Below, piece by piece: positions 1 to 10,735 of a stretch of 64,000 nt of DNA. Numbering within the stretch: position 1 is the stretch's first letter; each line of letters begins with the position of its first letter. The position numbers were made by a program, and so were the translations under genes. Source of the stretch: Channa striata (taxonomy: Eukaryota > Chordata > Actinopteri > Anabantiformes > Channidae); contig CM065176.1 of assembly GCA_033026295.1 (NCBI GenBank), positions 6,209,705 to 6,273,704 of the forward strand, read 5' to 3'. Under the pieces are notes generated by a model. It searched no databases and was not told the origin of the DNA. It was given only the letters and a program-made list of their open reading frames with translations.

Positions 1-749
1 GTCAGTTAAAGTTTTAATGTATTTGATGATAATTTAACAGTATTTACAGATATGGCTTATATGTGTGATTTAAATACAGAGATTATCATTTAATGTACCG
101 TGTGGACGTTTTGAATTTAGTATATTTTTGTATTGACGTTTACGTTTGCCACCCAATGCATGTATTCAAATGAAAAAAGTCATTTCTGTCTATTTCTTTG
201 GTATTTTGTTACTTACTTTTGTGCCTCCACATTCTGTTGCTGCCTCATGCAGTCTGTAAAAACCACATAAAGGAGGTTACCTAATGCAAATGCTTTAATA
301 CAGTCAGTACATATAAATTCTAATTTAAACATTGCTCCATTTGGGAATCTTTAACTTATAATTTATTCAGCTTAAATAGCAAGTCACCATTAGCAAGCTG
401 AAATGCATGGCTTTGTGTACCCCTCTAACAGCCAGCTTACTAATAATTTCTGTTGCTAGCATCTTGATATCTGTGTCGATATCGCACTCAACAGCCACTG
501 CTGTGTCCCCAGAGCAGAAAGACTCCCTGAGCTGCTCTTCAGCTTTCTCGTTTTTATTTTCCCAGTTCTCTTTGTTTTTGGAGTGTGTGGATGTGGGATG
601 TATGTACGTGGTTTGGTGACTTGTGTGCATGTGTTTTCAGAGCGTAGGTACGTACTTAAATGCCTGTTCAGATCATTCTTTTGGGTGTATTAATCTACTT
701 GAGAGTATAAACTAAAGCCCGTTTAACCAATGCCAATGTCTCTTTGCAG
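1..749 (+). other. gnao1: gnao1 intron 6 (3' part)
   Basis: Non-coding DNA upstream of exon 7B, taken as the 3' part of the intron that follows exon 6, which lies outside the window. It is AT-rich and has no long open frame that resembles a known protein. It ends in a rather weak acceptor (CTCTTTGCAG, with few pyrimidines before it). I see no mobile element or RNA gene in it. Confidence 0.6.
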
Positions 750-903
750 AATCGCATGCACGAGTCTCTGAAGCTCTTTGATTCCATCTGTAACAACAAG
801 TGGTTTAAGGACACCTCGATCATTCTCTTCCTGAATAAGAAGGACCTCTTTGAAAAGAAGATTACCAAGTCACCACTGTCCATCTGCTTCCCTGAATACA
901 CTG
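750..903 (+). CDS. gnao1: gnao1 exon 7B (GoB-type), G protein alpha-o
   Basis: Internal coding exon of the heterotrimeric G protein alpha-o subunit, a membrane-associated GTPase that couples inhibitory receptors to ion channels and adenylyl cyclase, mainly in neurons. It is bounded by AG at 748-749 and GT at 904-905, is 154 nt long and starts in phase 0 with NRMHESL. It encodes residues 242-292 and the first base of Gly293 (mammalian numbering). The guanine-recognition motif NKKD (G4 box) falls at residues 270-273. The B-type signature NNKWF separates it from the A-type NNKFF. Its first 22 nt are identical to those of exon 7A at 8444. It pairs with exon 8B at 2248. The donor (ACTG then GTACAT) is poor. 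Family assignment is very secure. Whether this is teleost gnao1a or gnao1b cannot be told from here. Confidence 0.96.
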
Positions 904-2247
904 GTACATAGAAAGAAAATTCCTCATTTTTACTGCACAGTACAGAGTGTCACATGGATTCATTGAGCCTAGAGACATACAGTTGTCTTTACAAATACAA
1001 GTCTCTCAGTGGAGATTGATTGAAGACTCTAAAAGTTCACAAGATCTACATTCAAATAAGGAAGAGTCTGCCTTTTCCGAGCAAGCCAACACTTGGCTGA
1101 TGGCTCTTCAATCACTTTCACCTAATGAACCTTTCAAAACATGCGCTCATGCCTACTTTCAAATCTGACAGCTGGTAATCATTCAAACAACTAGGTCAGA
1201 AATGCAACTCTGACAGGGGAAACAAAAATAAGGAGAGTCAGAGTGCAGACAAGTTCATTTGTAAGAACTGCAGGTGGTCAGTTAGAGAGAGGAGTAAATG
1301 GAGGACCTGAAATAGAAGGACGGGAAACAAGAAAGGACAGAGAGAGAGACTCTCATCTTTATTTAATTTCAAAATCTAAGAGTGAAACTGTGAATGAGAT
1401 AAGGAGTGTTACTGAGAGTCCAAACAAGGGGAACTCAAGTGTGAATGAGATAAGAGAAATGAAGAGACAAAGCAACGCAGGGGGAAACAACAGAACGTGT
1501 GACAGACAGAGAGAGCGAGAGTGTGAGAAATCCGACAAAGCAAGACTGTGGGAAACGAAGATGGAGAGGGAACACAAGTGTGAGAAAGAGAATTAGGATT
1601 CTGAACCTGTTTGCCCTCCTCCTCTTTGTCCTTTTACACGGCCTGTGTGCCTGTTCTGGTGAAGACAAGGCACAGTGCTGCTAATGGCCGAGAGCCAGGC
1701 GCAGTAGACTCCAGTCACTGAGACCTCATTCCAAAAACATAACAAATTAAAGCTTGTGATTAAAGCCACAGCATGCTGGATTATTGCATCACAGGCACAA
1801 CTAACTCTCACAATTAATAATGAACTTGAACTAAAAGGGCAAAGACTGTTGCTGTAAAATTAACCGATTGAATAATAGCTCCGTCCTTTTGACCGTAGGA
1901 CCTCGTTTCTGTCACACTCTTGTACATCTGTGTAAAGATCATAATTTATTGGCAATGTACAGAAACTGCCAACAGTAACAGGACATTTTCCATCACATAG
2001 TTGTCGAGGTATCATATTCGTTTTAGCTTAGCCAGCATGAAGTAGACCCTTCACAGCATACCACCACAGCAGAATGTGTGCTGAGCAAGTAAGTGAAAGG
2101 TTATGTTTTCAGAAAATATCAGAAAATTGTGCTGATGCGGATAACTCTGCACAGCCTGCTGATGCAGGATTGAGGCAATACCTGCTTTTAGTCCTTCACC
2201 TGTGCTTCTACTTTACTGGGCCTTCATCTCCGTGTGTCTCTCCTTAG
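904..2247 (+). other. gnao1: gnao1 intron 7B-8B
   Basis: A 1,344-nt intron between exons 7B and 8B. Bases about 1230-1590 are strikingly purine-rich on the sense strand, with many GAGAGA and GGAA runs, and could act as a splicing-enhancer or triplex-prone tract. The acceptor is TCTCTCCTTAG. No other gene is seen. The open frames here come from low-complexity sequence. Confidence 0.8.
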
Positions 2248-2435
2248 GTCCGGATATCTACTTGGAGGGAATCGCCTACATCAAGTCTCAGTACGAGAGC
2301 AAGAACAAGTCAACCAAAAAAGAGGTCTACTCCCATGTGACCTGCGCTACAGACACCAACAACATCCAGTTTGTGTTTGATGCTGTCACTGATGTCATCA
2401 TAGCAAATAACCTGCGGGGCTGTGGCCTGTACTGA
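2248..2435 (+). CDS. gnao1: gnao1 exon 8B (GoB-type C-terminus)
   Basis: Alternative terminal coding exon of G alpha-o isoform B. After the AG at 2246-2247 the exon completes Gly293 and runs in frame to TGA at 2433-2435 (188 coding nt, residues 293-354). Visible landmarks are the G5 box TCAT at 324-327, the alpha5 helix and the receptor-contacting tail ending NNLRGCGLY. Cys351, four from the end, is the pertussis toxin ADP-ribosylation site in this family. B-type residues include IQFVFDAVTDVII, against IQVVFDAVTDIII in exon 8A. About 24 of the 113 residues encoded by the B pair differ from the A pair. The 3' UTR follows directly, so this exon needs its own poly(A) site. Confidence 0.96.
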
Positions 2436-3221
2436 TGCTGTAGAATGGTAGCCAGTGGATGAAGTGTGATTGTGGAATTCTCCTGTATGTTCAGTCGCCT
2501 TTGTTATTAATGTCATTACGTAGTCAGGCATATGTTGTTGTTGTTGTTGGCTGACCATTGACCCAACTTTTGTTCTTTATTAATAATTGATTGGTTGAGT
2601 GCTCCATTGGTTGGATGGCTGATTGAATAACTGGTTGGTTGAGACTTTTTTTTATACTTCAACATGTCAGTTGCTTAAGAAGACCTGCTGCACATTTTAG
2701 TGATGCTGATCTTCGCGTGTTTAAATGTATTTCACCTCCTGAGAACTCGACAAAACACTTGTAGGACTAATTTGTACATACAGCAGTGTGGTCTGCTGGG
2801 GTTCTCGCGGCAGTAAATGATACTGGGGGATTAGTGGGAGTCACTCATCTACCCAGAAGTATTCTTAACTTTTTTAATGTAAACTTGAGCTCCTGTCTTT
2901 ACTTATTTTGTTAGTGGCATCTAAAGCCAATAGAAATTGCAAGTCATTTAACATATCAGGTTTCGATCATAGTTGAGACGTTTTTCAGACTTTAACAGAC
3001 AAAAACTGTTCACAAGATTATGAGGAGGCAACTGTCCACAGATTGTAAAAAAAAAAAAAAACATAGTCAACAAAAATGAAAAAGCATTTGGTGTATGCGT
3101 ACCCTCCGATGTATGCAGCACTGTACACTGTCTGCCTGCATTGTTGCACTAAGCTGTTCTCTGCTTGACTGCAAAACTTCAAATATTCAAAAAAGTAAGA
3201 CAATATGAATTAAATCCACAT

Positions 3222-3389
3222 AAATTGTCTGCTTATGTAGCACATTTATCCAAAGTGCCATGGGTGCCATGGAGCGTTCAGAGTGCTGCCCAAGGATACG
3301 TTGTCACATGGCCAGAAGGGACTGGGAGTCACGTTACTGATCCGAGGGTCCGTGAATGGCTGCCTCACCAACTGAGCTACCACCGCCCA
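3222..3389 (-). mobile_element. tRNA-derived SINE, copy 1 (V-SINE-like)
   Basis: Read on the minus strand this is a teleost SINE. It has a tRNA-like head with an A-box (TAGCTCAGTTGGT, about 3368-3380), a degraded B-box, a body with CCTTGGGCAGCACTCTGAAC, and a tail with CACTTTGGATAAATG and ATAAGCAGACAATTT. The same body and tail occur in the + strand copy near 62.1-62.35 kb, so the two belong to one family. The CCTTGGGCAAGACACT-like core resembles the central domain of the V-SINE superfamily (from memory). This copy is shorter and more diverged than the other. It sits in the presumed GoB 3' UTR. Confidence 0.7.
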
Positions 3390-3401
3390 TTTTTACATGT
3401 G

Positions 3402-3407
3402 AATAAA
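3402..3407 (+). promoter_or_regulatory. gnao1: candidate poly(A) signal, GoB transcript
   Basis: AATAAA hexamer about 970 nt after the GoB stop, 13 nt past the end of the antisense SINE. A second AATAAA lies at 3654-3659. Either could end the GoB mRNA. No transcript data were available to choose. Confidence 0.35.
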
Positions 3408-5300
3408 TGTTACGTTAAATGAGCCACTCTGGAAATTCTTAAATAACCCTAACCCTAATGAAATGTTAATGTTTTGATAGTAAATGACTTATTGGAGTTA
3501 ATTTGTATTTCAGTTTTTTATTTAGTAACACCCCCTCCATTGCAGCTGGGACGTGTTTAATGAAGTGAAGCCATTTCATGCGGTATTTGTTTGCTTACTG
3601 TAAGTCGTAATGTCTTACTTTTTGGTTTAATTATGGCTATTTTGGAGTTTTATAATAAACAGTGTGATGCCTTGCTAAACACTGGGCTCGGTGACGACCA
3701 TTTAATGACATCTTGTCCACACTGTCATCACGTAGAGAAACACAGGTTTTCTGTGATAAGTTTCTCTGATGTCATTTTCATTCCCAATTTATTTATTTCT
3801 ATTTGAAGATTGTGTGTGGATGATTTGGTCTATGGTTAGACAGTCCAACTGCTACTATAAATGTGCCAATTTCTTCATTCAGTGAATATAATGCATGTGA
3901 AAATAATCCATCCAGTCATTATGTTGTTTCTACAAAAATTTTTGCACATTTGCAGTCGCATAGAAAAGCAATTTATTCTGAGAGAAGGTGGCAGCAAACA
4001 CCGGGACAATCATTTGTTTAACTTAGTTTTTTCGTTTATCTCTAAGATTGATGGAATTAGAATTGTTTGAAAACTTGTATAAATATAATTATTCAATGAG
4101 TTGCTTAGGGTCAGTAGTCCTCACTTTTCAGTGTTAGCCACAGCTTGAGCTGTATTCATCAGATAAACAGCCGACATTTGTTTCCCTGTTGCCAGTATAC
4201 ATATACATAAAACAGTAGTTGCAATGGTAAATGTAATCAGATGAAATCATTTCCTGCATTTCCCATGTTAAATTTTAAATGTTTACTTATTGTCAGTCAA
4301 TAGCAGTGAAGGGATATTTCTGCCAAAGGTTGGCCCTCCTTCTTCACCCTGCAGTGGTCACCTCTGGTTCTGTTTAAGTACTGGTTTTCCTGGCTCTCAC
4401 GCTGCAACATGCATTGTTGCATGGATCCACTATAAGATCCCTTTAACGCAACATCTACAAAAGCCTGTGTTCTGACTCAAGCAGACAGTTTCCAGATGAT
4501 GCTTCAGTTGAAGCATTGATTTTACGAGGCCCTGGGCCCTCATCCATTGTGTGGAGCTGCACAGTGTACTGTCCCCGTTGTCAACCCCTTTGCTTTATGA
4601 AGCCGGAGGTGAGCTTAGAAAGAGCGTGTGCTAGAGAGCATCTATGGTCCTCTGGGAACCAGGACGTCAACCTCGTGACTTTTGTTTTGGGCCTCTTGTT
4701 TTACTTTACGCTGCGTGATTTTCGTGTTGTCTAGCTGGTGGCCTCCCAGAGGTGCTGTGAGATTGAGCTTTAATTCAGTGCGCAGCTTAGCTAAAATGAA
4801 AAATGATGCTTGCTATTTGTGGGAACATTTTGATTTTCAGCTTTGATGTTAAAAGAGACACTTATATTCCCAGGAAAATATCATCATCTCCCACCTGCTC
4901 TTTGTATAAGCAACAGTTTATAGCATCCAATAGATATGGAGCTCTGTTTGTCTCTGGGACTCAGTTGAATTGCCAGAGCTGCGTGTTATTGCTGAGAGCT
5001 TATTGGTGTGAGTGCTCCTTGGCAAACAGAAGTGGAGAGCTTCTTTATTTGTGTGCAGGGCATTTTCTCTACTGCACTATTTCTCCCGCAGCTCCCACAG
5101 TCAGGGTGTGTCGCCCTACTCGAAGCTTTCTTTCCTCGAACAGGTAAATGACATCATCAGCTCTTCAAATCACATCTGTGCCAACTTTTCCTAATTAGAC
5201 ACCACCCAAGGCTGTTGATCGGCCTCCTTACTGAGTTTGTGTTGCTTTCTCTGTGTGTGTTCATGGATCGTACAGTACGTGTCTTTTGAAACCACAGGAA

Positions 5301-5302
<2 letters not shown>

Positions 5303-5344
<42 letters not shown>

Positions 5345-5428
5345 TGAGGGGGGGTGGGTGCTTAGTCAGTATTTGTGCATTAATTGCCCAGAAGGTACCT
5401 GTCTACCCTTTACACACACACACACACA
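5303..5428. repeat. (GT)20 and (CA)9 microsatellites
   Basis: A perfect GT run at 5303-5342 is followed about 70 bp later by a CA run at 5412-5428. The two runs are complementary and could pair in single-stranded DNA or RNA. Otherwise these are ordinary teleost dinucleotide repeats in an intron. Confidence 0.95.
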
Positions 5429-7141
5429 GAGGACCTTGGACACATAGACACACATGGACCGAAGACACAAACACAAAGTGTCACGACATCTCAGTTTCCC
5501 GCACCCTGTCCAACCAACGACCCTCAGACATTCTTAGCTCTTTTGCAAACAAAACGTCTGCTGCCTCTTTTGCTGAAGGCGTCTTCTCTGACTGACAGTT
5601 TTACACAGCGTGAAAGTAAAATAATCGTAGCACATTAGCTGTATCATTGCTGGTCTGCAAGCACATGTTGAGATGTGTAGTGAGATGTAAATGCCAAAAG
5701 TGCAAAAATCACCTGCTTGCACTGTGCATAGTAGCTTCCCTACTTTTTAAATATGCATCGGTATCTGCCCCCACTTCTGTTCCTAATTTGCATGGAAGCC
5801 CAAAAAATGCTGACAGTGACAAGCTGAAAACAATGAGGACCTGTTACACTGGAATCTTTTTTTATCATTTCAACTTTTGCTCCTGTGACAGAATAATTTC
5901 CCTGCACAGTAAAATCTCGGGCGTTTTCCTCCGCCCTGCTATGTATAGACCAACATGACCACGTAATGCAGGGCAGCAGATGCTGGTAGAGACTTTCCCT
6001 AGTACGACTAACCAAAACCAACCCTCACTCAGACACTTGTTTATATGGCCGTTCCATTTCTTAGGCCTGAAAGACAAAAGAGCCGCTAGAAGCAGCAGGA
6101 ACCGTGGGCAAAAGGGGCTGGTGACATTTTTATCCACACAGTAAGTTGGCAAACTCCAATTCCCATTCAGATGAAAGAAAATGGCTATTTGCGGTCGCCC
6201 TCGGGGTGGCAGTGGCAGCACAGTGTCCGAGCTTTGTCTTCCAACTACTTTTATGCCTGTGTAGCCCTGAGGTGTAGCCACGTTTCTGCTCTACACATTC
6301 TTCCATGCTATACTAAAGCTCTCAGCGATTTCAGATTTTTCATTCTGTCACGGAAGTGTCCACCACACCCCTCCACACTACGAGAAGGGTTGGAGCATCA
6401 TTCTGGCAAAAATGTATGTGACATATGTTGCACACTGTGTCACTTAAGGTCCAGGAAATTTAAAAATTCAATGTAAGACAAGTGGAAAAACAGCTAGTGA
6501 AGACTATTGTCACCAAACTTCAAAAAAAAAAAAAAATTGCAGTTTTATAACCCAAACATTTTTGGCAGTAGTCCTCATCCTCACCAGCAGATCCACGCTA
6601 CAAACAGTTGTTTTTCTGTGAATATTATTTTACTTAATATTAACAAATTTTATTAGTAACAGTATTTCGAACAGTGAGGCTCAGGTTACCCTTGTTGCCA
6701 TTACTAAAATGTCTGCATGAATATTACACAGAACACAGGCTGTCTGTCACCACTGCTGAGCTGGACGGTGACGGTTATTGTCCGCGTTTTTGTTTTCATG
6801 ATTCAGTGAAATAAGCCGATGATACCCAGAGCTTTGTCCCTTACAAGCCAGTCCAGTAATTGAGGCAATTCACATTTGTGAAAGCAAAGTAGGGAGAAAT
6901 ACACAACAGCTGAATAAGGCCATATACAAATAATTATTGGAAAGGAAGTGGTAGTTTTCATCGCAGAAAAGCGTAGCTGTTAAACAATAAGCCAAAAAAA
7001 TTCTTTCCCATCAGATATTATCCTTTGATTCACTTTCTGTCTCTCTCTGATCTGCCCACCTGTCTCTCCAACTCTAAAGCTCTGAAGCTGTTAGTGGGTT
7101 ATTAGGTTAAGGCAGGACTGATGCTTCCATATTGAGGAGTG

Positions 7142-7170
<29 letters not shown>
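7142..7170. repeat. (GT)n microsatellite
   Basis: Perfect GT/TG run of about 29 bp in the intron upstream of exon 7A. Confidence 0.95.
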
Positions 7171-7172
<2 letters not shown>

Positions 7173-8278
7173 CATGTTTGCTTTTGTGTTTGCACGTACT
7201 GTCCCCACGCCTGCCGAATTACAAATATAACAAACAGGACGTTTATGAACAAGTAGTTTCTGTCCCGCTTCAGTCCTGTGGGCTGCAGTAGTGACTTTGA
7301 TTATTAATTTTTTTTGGAGGCTAGCTCTGATGAGAATAATACAATCAGTGGTCCATTCAGGTAACAAAGAGCCTGTACTTCTGCTTCTCTGGACAGCAGG
7401 TGTTGCTACAAAAGAACCGTTAGCACCTTGTGCCATGTCACGACCTTTGCAACGTAAATAGGCGTTGAAGGGTCACGATGCCAGACAAACAAAGTCCCAT
7501 CCCACTCCCAGGGTTTAGTGCCAAATGATTCTGAAGGCTTTGGTTTTTTTTTTGCTCATTTATTTATGCCAAAAGTAGAGTTTTGCTTGTAAATGCTTAT
7601 GAGTAGTAATATAATATGTGCAGTTCTCAACTCAACCCCACCAACTGATGCAATGAGCACCTAGGCCTCTGTGATCTAGCTGGACTCTCCTCGGCTTACA
7701 GTAAGAAACGTGTGTGTGTAAAATGAAGGAGCCGTAGTTATGATGATTTTAACCCTCACCGCTCCATGGTTTATTAACCCTAAACAATTTTTATTGCAAA
7801 GATAATGTGCACCTGTCTATACTGTACAGATCACCTCCAACAAAATCAGACCTTTTGTGTGTGTATTTGCAAGCCTGTATGTGTGTGTGTGTGTGTGCGC
7901 GACCGTTGTATTTTACTGAGCACTGTAAGTAAAATGTATTGTCATTATCTCCCTCACTGCTGTGATAATTTATTGAAAGTTGTATTTATACATCTGATAA
8001 ATGATAATAAAGCATCACATAAGTACTTGTTTGCATTTTGTGTCTGTCCTGTGTGCCTGCGTTTGTGTGTTTTCTGTCTAAGCAGTAATGAAGGTGTGTA
8101 TAATGTGTTTATTAATATTTTTTGACTGTTTTTTTAAGCTGTTTTGGTGTATAAATAAATAAAATAATTTCTGCTTCCTATGAGTCAATCTTAAGCTTAA
8201 AACTGACCTGAATTATGTTCTTTTCCGCTCTGCTTGTCTCCGTCGCACTGCAAAGGTTTTGTATTGGTGGTAACTTGC

Positions 8279-8443
8279 ACTTCTTTCCTGTCTTTCCCGT
8301 CTTTCCTTTGTCACCATTCTTTCACGCCTTCTTGCTCTTTTTCTTTTTCCAACCTGTTTATCCTCGTTCTCCTTTTATTCCACCTTGCTCTTCTCATTCT
8401 TTTTTCCTTCTTTTCCATCGCCTCTTCTTTCTACTTTCCCCAG
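8279..8443 (+). promoter_or_regulatory. gnao1: long pyrimidine tract and acceptor of exon 7A
   Basis: About 165 nt made mostly of C and T, with repeats of TTTCC, TTCTTTT and CCTCTT, end in TTTCCCCAG just before exon 7A. Such a tract is a strong U2AF landing zone and a potential PTB binding region. It contrasts sharply with the short tract before exon 7B and may help decide which exon 7 is used. Confidence 0.6.
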
Positions 8444-8597
8444 AATCGCATGCACGAGTCTCTGATGCTGTTCGACTCCATCTGCAACAACAAATTCTTC
8501 ATCGACACCTCCATCATCCTCTTCCTCAACAAGAAGGATCTGTTCGCAGAGAAGATCAAGAAGTCTCCACTCAGCATCTGCTTCCCCGAATACACAG
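8444..8597 (+). CDS. gnao1: gnao1 exon 7A (GoA-type), G protein alpha-o
   Basis: Second copy of exon 7, again 154 nt and phase 0, bounded by CAG (8441-8443) and GTAAGA (8598-8603). It encodes residues 242-292 of the GoA isoform, with the A-type signature NNKFFIDTS and the NKKD guanine-binding motif at 270-273. It differs from exon 7B at six residues (M/K, F/W, I/K, A/E, E/K, K/T). Because 154 is not a multiple of three, an mRNA carrying both 7B and 7A would lose frame, so the two must be alternatives. The exon joins 8A, 2.7 kb downstream. Confidence 0.97.
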
Positions 8598-9089
8598 GTA
8601 AGAAACCTTTTTTTTTCTTATGCGTAGGTGAGAAATAGCAGCTCTCAAAACAACATTTGACAGGCGCACATAATTGATTTCTCAGAACACATGAAGCTGT
8701 AAAGCAGTGAATTTAATACAATTACACTCGATGGAAAAAGCAGCATATATTGAATAAACTGACTGATCAAGCAGACAGACATTGACTAATGTACAAAACC
8801 GAGAAAAACATGGCTGAAACACGGCTGTGTAATTTTTCGATTTACTCATGATCCTGCCAAAACAAATTTACTGAGCTGTTCATCGTCAGACTAGAGAATA
8901 TAATTACATATATTTCTTTCTTGAAATGTGCTTTCTATGTTCAATTTTAAAGCAGTAAGTCTTTTTTTAATATGCTTTTGATAGATGAGATGATGGATAT
9001 TACTCTTGTGTCGGTGTGGTAAATATGCAGATGTAGCTGCTTAGCGTAAAGATTGGAAACAGGCAGAAACCAAGAAAATCCACCACCAC

Positions 9090-9610
9090 ATTTAAGCTCA
9101 TTCATTATTATTATACCTTGGCCTCCTCAACCTGTGAAAACTGGCTGCTGACAACAGCTTTATACTTTCTAGCATCAGTATCAATCTTCCCATTAAACCA
9201 ATAGGGCTGACTTCTGGAGAAATATGTTCATTTAAAGCCGTCTGAGAACCAATACAATGTAAAGCACTGAGGTGACACTGTGCGGCAGGGGGATCGGGGA
9301 AACACAGTTTAAATGAGATAATAAAAGTATGAATGACTTCCAGCTGCCTGATCCTAATGTGATTGCCAGAAGTGTTCCTCCTGTGGTTCTGGCCTCTGAT
9401 TAAGAACCGCCTGATACAGTAGATTAGTTTGTTCTCAACTGTACATCTGGAACTGCGAGGAGCAATTCTGACATTTACTGCCGCTGAGAAATGCGACACT
9501 TACACCAAAGCATCTGCCGACAGCGTTGAGTCTGTTTTAATTATCAGGCCGCGTTCCCAGTTTGAACCGTGTAGCCTCGGTTTGAAAAGAGCCGTACACA
9601 TAAAGATTTA
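9090..9610. other. candidate conserved non-coding element
   Basis: About 500 bp with no microsatellite or repeat and balanced base composition. It has a dense series of motif-like words such as CCAGCTGCC (E-box), TCTGATTAAG and TTTAATTATC (homeodomain-like cores). Conservation is inferred from texture only. An alignment to other fish gnao1 loci is needed to confirm it. Confidence 0.25.
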
Positions 9611-9659
9611 CCTCTGTGTGTGCGGACAGGAAGCAGAGAAGGGGGCAGACAGTGATAAA

Positions 9660-9683
9660 GGGGAGGGGGAGGGAGGGAGGGGG
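9660..9683 (+). other. G-quadruplex motif in intron 7A-8A
   Basis: Five G-runs of 3-5 separated by single A residues on the sense strand (GGGGAGGGGGAGGGAGGG and on). This meets the standard G4 pattern with one-base loops, expected to be very stable in the pre-mRNA. It lies about 1.06 kb after the exon 7A donor. Confidence 0.75.
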
Positions 9684-10520
9684 AGCTGACAGGCTGCAAC
9701 AGAAGCTGTGAGGGGGAGAAACAAAGTCGACCGATTTTTTTTCATGTGGAGGTGAGAGTCTGTTGTAGCGGGGGCAGAGAAAAGAGGGATGGGGCTGGGA
9801 GTCAGGGAGCAGGGGACGGTCACGCTTGGGAAGCCTCGATGAGAGCTGTCACACTCGCCCAGCGCTGTGAGTCCATCTTACTCACTTCTGTCTCTCGTGC
9901 TTTACTCATTTTCGGCAAACTGTCCCGGTAATCACAGTAAGTCTGTCTTTCACCCTGTTTCGTCACATCCTCCCTGACAGAATTCTATTTTAAACCCACT
10001 CCTCTGTGAAACAGTGGTAGACCAACTGGGAAAATAAAATTGCTAATAATCCCGAAAACATCTGCTTTATCTGACCGGAATTAAGAGACTGTTCCAAAAA
10101 TTTACTCTAGAATTTCACGCTTGTACTCAGGAAAATGGGTGAACTAATCCCTTTTGTTTTCCAGTATTAGGACTAAATCCAGCTCAGTAGCGTCACAGAT
10201 GAACATCCCCTTCAGCGTCCGATTTTCATTTAGGAAAAGCTGATCAGTTGGCTCCCAATTACTACTAGGAACTTACAATTCTTAATTATCTTAACATTTA
10301 ACAGTGGAACTATATTTAAAGATGACGACAATGTTGTTTTCCACTTCCGTCTAAATGAAGCTCAGGAGATCCGGTATCATCCAAACTTACCCTGTTGACA
10401 GGGCTCAGTGTCCCCTTTAGCTGCTGAGCTAATGTTAGCTGACAGTTTCATTTCACGGGCAGAACAACCTGCTGCTCTCCTCCGAGCTCCTCCTTACCAC
10501 GGTCCACGGATCTGTTCTAC

Positions 10521-10735
10521 ACAGATCAGCCACTTCATTAGGACCACCTGTACAATCTAATGCCATCAAATACAGAAGCTCTGCCACGAATTCTACTTTT
10601 ACACGGTTGTAAACTGTCCGAAAGAGGATAATTCTAGTATGTCTCGTAGTGGATGGTGGGGATTATATTAAGAGGTTGTTTTAATGTTTAGGCCCTCTCG
10701 TTTATTTTAAATAGTGTGGCTGAAACAATCATCAT
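10521..10735. repeat. dispersed teleost repeat (GATCAGCCACTTCATTAGG type)
   Basis: Begins with ACAGATCAGCCACTTCATTA, continues with ACCACCTGTACAATCTAATG and ends near AATAGTGTGGCTGAAAC. I recognise these words from a common interspersed repeat in teleost introns, but I cannot give its Repbase name with certainty. Boundaries are approximate. Confidence 0.5.

Larger units (their letters stand above)
2436..3700 (+). other. gnao1: gnao1 GoB 3' UTR (end uncertain)
   Basis: Non-coding stretch after the GoB stop codon. It contains a TTG repeat (about 2534-2550), TTGG-rich sequence (2588-2643), an A-tract (3048-3061) and an antisense SINE. AATAAA hexamers occur at 3402-3407 and 3654-3659, and the second is followed by TGTGATG-type sequence. 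The transcript end cannot be fixed from sequence alone. The boundary given is the second hexamer plus a cleavage allowance. Confidence 0.45.
3701..8443 (+). other. gnao1: gnao1 region between exons 8B and 7A
   Basis: About 4.7 kb that is intronic for GoA transcripts (exon 6 to 7A) and downstream of the GoB 3' UTR. It holds microsatellites (5303-5428, 7142-7170, 7879-7898) and A- or T-tracts (for example 6522-6536). The last 165 nt are an unusually long pyrimidine tract leading into exon 7A. I see no further exon, RNA gene or clear mobile element. Confidence 0.7.

Noticed and set aside
1243..1596. 117-residue open frame in gnao1 intron 7B-8B
   Set aside because: Low-complexity purine-rich sequence gives a Glu/Arg/Lys-rich frame with no homology.
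3441..3458. Telomere-like CCCTAACCCTAA
   Set aside because: Only two units, far too short to be an interstitial telomeric tract.
8215..8638. Two long open frames crossing exon 7A
   Set aside because: Only the 154-nt exon within them is coding. The upstream part is the pyrimidine tract read as Phe/Leu/Ser/Pro.
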